Both the position numbers and the translations under genes were made by a program. This document shows, piece after piece, positions 7,041 to 10,333 of a stretch of 10,333 nucleotides of DNA. The number at the start of each line of letters is the position of its first letter. Position 1 is the stretch's first letter. A model generated the notes under the pieces. That model had not been told where the DNA came from. It did no database searches and was given only the letters and a program-made list of their open reading frames with translations. This DNA is from Limisphaerales bacterium (lineage in GTDB: Bacteria; Verrucomicrobiota; Verrucomicrobiia; Limisphaerales; UBA11358), in the NCBI GenBank assembly GCA_003455565.1, contig DMQW01000417.1, forward strand, positions 9,752 to 20,084, given 5' to 3'.

Positions 7041-8252
7041 TTAACGCGTTGATTGCTCGCGTCGCGAATCTTTCTCGCGATACGCCGTCAGAAAATAAAC
7101 CAGCACCATCGCCAAGGTGACCGCGAGTCCGCCCCAGAAGAGCGGCCATTGTGTGCCGCCCGGACGCACGCACGCGGCGAACCACCAGCCGGTGCCGAGA
7201 TAGCCGATGAGGTTGCCCACGCCGCCGTTCATCAGCGACAGCAACGCCTGCGCCCGCGAACGCCACGCGTGGTCAATGTGCTGGTCGAGATAGATTGTCG
7301 CGGTGATGAAGACGAGGACGAATGACGCGCCGTGCAGGGACACGCCGAGCAGCAGCGAATGTTTTGTATTCACCGCGCTCAACGCGAACCGCAGCACGCC
7401 GATGGCGAGGCCGCAGGCGAAAATCCATTTCAACCGCCAGTTCAGCAGCAGCCACGCGAGGCTGAACATGGCGATGATTTCCGTGACCTGCGCGAGGCTC
7501 ATCCACGCGCTCGTGTGCGTGAAGCCGAGGTCGTGCAGATGCGTCGGCGCATACGGATAAAATGCGCAGAGCGGGATGCTGAAGAGCGTCGTGGTGATGA
7601 AGACGACGCGCGTGTCGCGGTCTTTCAAGAGCGTCAGCGCGTCGAGACCGAGGCGTTCGCGCCACGAAAGATGTTCGGCGGATTTTGGAATTTCCAATGT
7701 CGGCAGAAAAAAAGTGAACCCCGCCACGAGCAGCCAGAACACCGCGCCGAGATAACCCGCGAACGCCGAGCGGTCCAGATTCAACAGGCTGATGAGCAGG
7801 GCGCCGCACATCCAGCCGATGGTCGCGAGCGCGCGGACGGGGCCGAATTCTTTTTTCGCATCTTCCAACCGTGCCAGGACGAGCGCCGTGGAAATGCTGA
7901 ACATCGGCGCGTAGGACAGCGAAAAAACCTGGATCAGCGCCAGCACCAGCCACGGATTCCAGCCGTCCTTGATGGCGGTGGCAATGACCGCCATCGTGAT
8001 GCCGGTGGCGAGCGCGAGCCAGCGCAACACACGCGCCGGCGGCACATGACGGTCGGCCATCGCACCGAACATCAAAGGCGAAATGAACGCCGCCACGGCG
8101 TTCGCGGCAAAAGCGAACGGCTTGATCGCGTTCATCCCGTGCGCGTCGAGAATCGTGCCGAGCGGCACGAACCAGATGGCCATCGCCGCCGCCTGGATGA
8201 AAAACAAAATCATCAGCTCGGCGTATTCGGCTTTGCGCAACGTCCTTAACAT
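7041..8252 (-). CDS. MFS transporter, nucleoside:H+ symporter-like (403 aa)
   Basis: This is an integral membrane protein with about 12 hydrophobic segments, the length expected of a Major Facilitator Superfamily carrier. The loop after the second helix carries GAMADRHVPPAR (63-74), a version of the MFS motif A (GxxADR...R). A long hydrophilic loop with LSWRERLGLDAL separates the two six-helix halves. The overall pattern, including AEYAELMILFF at the start, resembles the nucleoside:H+ symporter (NupG/XapB-like) branch, which imports nucleosides with protons; the substrate is not proven and a sugar is possible. The frame stays open to 8366, but I start at the ATG at 8252 because the first helix follows directly and because a rho-independent terminator lies inside the longer version. 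It is convergent with the aldo/keto reductase and ends 25 bp from it; no terminator is seen between them. Confidence 0.88.
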   Translation of the reverse strand: MLRTLRKAEYAELMILFFIQAAAMAIWFVPLGTILDAHGMNAIKPFAFAANAVAAFISPLMFGAMADRHVPPARVLRWLALATGITMAVIATAIKDGWNPWLVLALIQVFSLSYAPMFSISTALVLARLEDAKKEFGPVRALATIGWMCGALLISLLNLDRSAFAGYLGAVFWLLVAGFTFFLPTLEIPKSAEHLSWRERLGLDALTLLKDRDTRVVFITTTLFSIPLCAFYPYAPTHLHDLGFTHTSAWMSLAQVTEIIAMFSLAWLLLNWRLKWIFACGLAIGVLRFALSAVNTKHSLLLGVSLHGASFVLVFITATIYLDQHIDHAWRSRAQALLSLMNGGVGNLIGYLGTGWWFAACVRPGGTQWPLFWGGLAVTLAMVLVYFLTAYREKDSRREQSTR

Positions 8253-8280
8253 CGGCGCGGAGAATAGCCAATCGCGGCGA

Positions 8281-8312
8281 AAATAAAAGCGCGCAACCTT
8301 TCGGCTGCGCGC
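8281..8312 (-). terminator. Rho-independent terminator of the small secreted protein gene
   Basis: On the minus strand GCGCGCA pairs perfectly with TGCGCGC (8289-8295 with 8306-8312) around a 10-base loop that can add two more G-C pairs. It is followed directly by TTTTATTT. It lies 29 bases after the stop of the secreted protein gene and about 29 bases before the transporter's start, so the transporter probably needs its own promoter or readthrough. Confidence 0.8.
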
Positions 8313-8341
8313 GAACTGTCGTTCAGATTTGAAGCGGCGGA

Positions 8342-8764
8342 TTATTTCTGCAGCTTGGCTTCCCAATCGCGGGACCTGGCATCGCCGTTCTGGGTGACAA
8401 AACTAATTTTACCCTTGATGGCGCTGTCCGCGATCGTGCCGGAATAGCTGTTTGTCATGCTGTTGCCATTGAAGGAGCGCACCACGCAGAATGATACGTC
8501 CGCGCCGGTCACTTTGCCGTCGGCGATTTCCGTTTCATTAACCTTGCCGCCGCGTCCCGGCATGGCGAGCTTGCCCGTCAGCTTGTCGCCGTTCAGTTTC
8601 AGCACGAGTGTGTTTGTCCGGTCCGCCCCGCCGTTGCGTCCCGGCTGGGTCCAGATGTAGGTTCCCGTCGGATCTACTTTTTTGTCTTGAGCCTGCGCTT
8701 GGGTCATTGCGCCCAGCACCAGAGCGGCGCCCAGCAGGATTTTTGTGAATTTGCTTATTTTCAT
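8342..8764 (-). CDS. Small secreted protein of unknown function (140 aa)
   Basis: The N-terminus is a classic Sec signal peptide: MKISKFTK, a hydrophobic core ILLGAALVLGAM, and a signal peptidase I site AQA|QDKK (cleavage after residue ~25). The mature part, ~115 residues, has a repeating beta pattern: GTYIWTQPGRNGG, LVLKLNGDKLTGKL, EIADGKVTGADVSF, GTIADSAIKGKISF and a C-terminal SRDWEAK. The GDKLTG / DGKVTGADVSF style is, to my knowledge, common in secreted or periplasmic small proteins of Verrucomicrobiota and Planctomycetes, with no known function; it suggests a lipocalin-like or beta-sandwich fold. There is one cysteine in the mature part and no lipobox. An in-frame upstream ATG at 8821 exists, but the signal peptide fixes the start at 8764. 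No Shine-Dalgarno site is visible; the leader is A-rich. The gene has its own terminator and is probably monocistronic. Confidence 0.85.
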   Translation of the reverse strand: MKISKFTKILLGAALVLGAMTQAQAQDKKVDPTGTYIWTQPGRNGGADRTNTLVLKLNGDKLTGKLAMPGRGGKVNETEIADGKVTGADVSFCVVRSFNGNSMTNSYSGTIADSAIKGKISFVTQNGDARSRDWEAKLQK

Positions 8765-8785
8765 GTTTTTTTGGTTAGTTGTTTG

Positions 8786-8813
8786 TTTGTAATGTCCCCA
8801 AGATGCATTCCAA
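8786..8813 (-). promoter_or_regulatory. Weak candidate promoter for the secreted protein gene
   Basis: On the minus strand TTGGAA (8808-8813) and TACAAA (8786-8791) are separated by 16 bases, resembling -35 and -10 boxes of a housekeeping sigma factor, about 22 bases before the start codon. The -10 match is poor. The rest of 8814-8932 shows no other clear signal. Confidence 0.2.
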
Positions 8814-8932
8814 CTGCGCATCAGAGAAACTTGCCGAACAATAGACCATTATCGGGCGGAAAAGGTTACACTCTTTGTCTGGAAACTCGTAGTGCGGGTT
8901 TTTCGTGCCAATCGGCGTTTCATTACCGGACG

Positions 8933-9031
8933 CTAACGGTTGTGCTGATAAACGCGCACCCAGTCAACCTCGAAGCGGATGGGGAATTTTGTTTGTGACG
9001 GATCGCCGCCGTTCGCGCCGATGGCCTAGTT
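8933..9031 (-). pseudogene. GH16 glycoside hydrolase remnant (C-terminal ~30 residues)
   Basis: Minus-strand translation of 9025 to 8936 gives AIGANGGDPSQTKFP, then IRFEVDWVRVYQHNR, and a TAG stop (8933-8935). This is the characteristic end of GH16 beta-glucanases/laminarinases, which typically read LNLAIGxNGGDP...FEVDWVRVYQ. Just upstream is a TAG (9026-9028) exactly where the conserved Leu of NLAIG is expected, preceded by the Asn codon. Beyond that the match ends. The catalytic ExDxxE region is absent, so the fragment cannot be active. It begins right after the stop of the GH106-like gene but in a different frame, so it is not part of that protein. Confidence 0.7.
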
Positions 9032-9039
9032 GCGCCGGA

Positions 9040-10333
9040 TCAGTTGGCGGGAATCAATTCAGCCGAGCGCAGCGTCACCGGGCCGATCAGTCCCGACTCC
9101 AGCAGCGGCGAATCTTTTGTCCAGTGGTGCCACGTCGTGAAGGTCAGTCGGCCAGTCGGGCTGGGCTTGCCGTCGAGGAACCATTGCGGCCACGCCTTGA
9201 GCTGCTTGCCGTCCCATTCACAATCCGGCGGCAACTGTTCATCGCCGATGAGCCGGTTCGGCCACAGGTTCGTGACCTTGACGACCAGTTTGTTCACGCC
9301 CGGTTTCGCGGCGGCGGTGAGGTTCACACGGAACGGCGGTTTCCACAGCACCCCAAGGTTCTGACCGTTCAAGGAAACTTCGGCGAAATTTTTCACCGCG
9401 CCGAGATCCAGCCAGAGTTCGCGTCCGCCATTCAATCGGTCGGCAGAAACCTCAATTTCCTTTTCGTAACTGGCGGTGCCGGAAAAATAGCGCACGCCGT
9501 CGTTGGTGTGGTCGGTCCAGGAAATTAATTTTTCCAATGTGACGGAGGGTGGCGCGCCCCAGTCCGGCGGAAAACTTAAATTCCACGCGCCGGTTATTTC
9601 CTGCGGTGACGGCAAGTCCGCCGCGTCCGCGTGCAAAACTTTTCCGCTGGCCGTGCGCAATTCGACACGGCCACTGGCCCACGCTTTCACAACTGGCGAA
9701 CCGCCCGTGCCCGTGCTTGTTTCCCATTGTGGCGACTGGCCAACGGTCGTCGTCGCGGGCAGCGTGAGCGTGTCGTTTTCATGCACGACTGCATGGCCGG
9801 GCTTGCCATCGAGCGTGTAGTCCACGCGCAATTCCTTTTCGTGATTCACCGCCGGATCGCGGCCTAGGGTGTCGTTGTTCGCCGCCACGGCGAACTGGCC
9901 GTCGCGCGCCAGCTCGGAAAGTTTCGCGGTCACATCCATTCCGCCCGCGCCGTCAGTGGCGGTGTAAATGGCGTGCTGAATTTCCAGCTTCGGCCCGGTG
10001 ATGGCTTCGGTGACGATGGTGCTGTTGACGGCGATCACATGATCCGTGCTGTTTGCCGCCTGACGGAAAACGACAAACACCGAACCGGCAGGTTCAAAAT
10101 TCAACCGCACCTTTGTGCGTCCATCTTGCGCACTCCAGACCGGCGCGGCTTCGATCACACCAGTATCGGGATGCCACAACTCCGGAATTTTGCCACTGAC
10201 ACGGAAGGTGCATTCGGCGGTATCAAATTGCCGCCGCTGGTTGGAGACAAAATAAATGTCCGCGGCGCCGGCGACGCGATGAACGTAAACCAGCCGCGTG
10301 CTGGCGGCCGCGCCTTGGAACTCAAAATCCGGT
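9040..10333 (-). CDS. GH106-type (alpha-L-rhamnosidase-like) glycoside hydrolase, C-terminal part
   Basis: The gene runs off the right edge; 430 C-terminal residues are visible, read in from position 10332 with no start in the window. The segment starts with VYVHRVAGAADIYFVSNQ and PELWHPDTG, then a beta-rich region ending PAGSVFVVFR, typical of the part after the catalytic domain of GH106 proteins. The end is a galactose-binding-like beta-sandwich with the family's familiar tail: LWLDLGAVKNFAEVSLNG, LGVLWKPPFRVNLT, VTNLWPNRLIGDEQ and FTTWHHWTKDSPLLESGL. GH106 enzymes remove L-rhamnose from plant pectin and related glycans and are large (about 900-1200 aa), usually exported. The catalytic residues lie outside the window, so activity cannot be judged. 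A possible TTG at 10179 is internal, not the start. A GH16 remnant follows its stop, suggesting a once larger polysaccharide-degradation cluster. Confidence 0.85.
   Translation of the reverse strand, partial: PDFEFQGAAASTRLVYVHRVAGAADIYFVSNQRRQFDTAECTFRVSGKIPELWHPDTGVIEAAPVWSAQDGRTKVRLNFEPAGSVFVVFRQAANSTDHVIAVNSTIVTEAITGPKLEIQHAIYTATDGAGGMDVTAKLSELARDGQFAVAANNDTLGRDPAVNHEKELRVDYTLDGKPGHAVVHENDTLTLPATTTVGQSPQWETSTGTGGSPVVKAWASGRVELRTASGKVLHADAADLPSPQEITGAWNLSFPPDWGAPPSVTLEKLISWTDHTNDGVRYFSGTASYEKEIEVSADRLNGGRELWLDLGAVKNFAEVSLNGQNLGVLWKPPFRVNLTAAAKPGVNKLVVKVTNLWPNRLIGDEQLPPDCEWDGKQLKAWPQWFLDGKPSPTGRLTFTTWHHWTKDSPLLESGLIGPVTLRSAELIPAN

Noticed and set aside
7042..7050. aacgcgtt palindrome between the convergent genes as a terminator
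   Set aside because: It has no loop and no T-run and overlaps the transporter's stop codon; it is too short to support a call.

Overview
The window looks like chromosomal DNA of a Verrucomicrobiota bacterium, probably of the Pedosphaera/Limisphaerales type. This rests on the end of a large GH106-type rhamnosidase-like gene, a GH16 glucanase remnant, a small secreted protein of a kind common in that phylum, generally GC-rich genes with poor Shine-Dalgarno sites, and long degenerate intergenic repeats built from 'cacggat' and 'cgctgatt' words. The assignment is inference, because there is no rRNA or other marker gene.

Region 1 (1-584): a small hypothetical ORF (58-258), a short open stretch in another frame, then a ~200-bp composite intergenic repeat (348-550). 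Region 2 (585-4508): one very large gene for a 1307-residue protein. It has six tandem DUF4379-type zinc ribbons, an acidic linker, a complete SNF2-like SF2 helicase core, and a C-terminal methyltransferase of the Rrp8/nucleomethylin type. This is the most interesting object in the window. A second copy of the ~200-bp repeat, in inverted orientation, starts two bases after its stop codon (4511-4742), so the gene sits alone between inverted repeats.

Region 3 (4814-7015, + strand): an uncharacterised acidic, coiled-coil-rich protein, followed 9 bp later by a clear L-glyceraldehyde-3-phosphate reductase-like aldo/keto reductase (YghZ/Gpr family), probably in one operon. Region 4 (7041-10333, - strand, convergent to region 3): reading leftwards along the minus strand, the 3' part of a GH106-like glycoside hydrolase that runs off the right edge, the decayed 3' end of a GH16 gene just after its stop, a small secreted protein with its own rho-independent terminator, and an MFS transporter of the nucleoside:H+ symporter type.

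The right half reads as ordinary carbohydrate and transport metabolism. The zinc-ribbon/helicase/methyltransferase gene stands apart by architecture, by an internal change of base composition and by its flanking repeats. A nucleic-acid-modifying role, possibly in defence, is an open hypothesis and not shown by the sequence.
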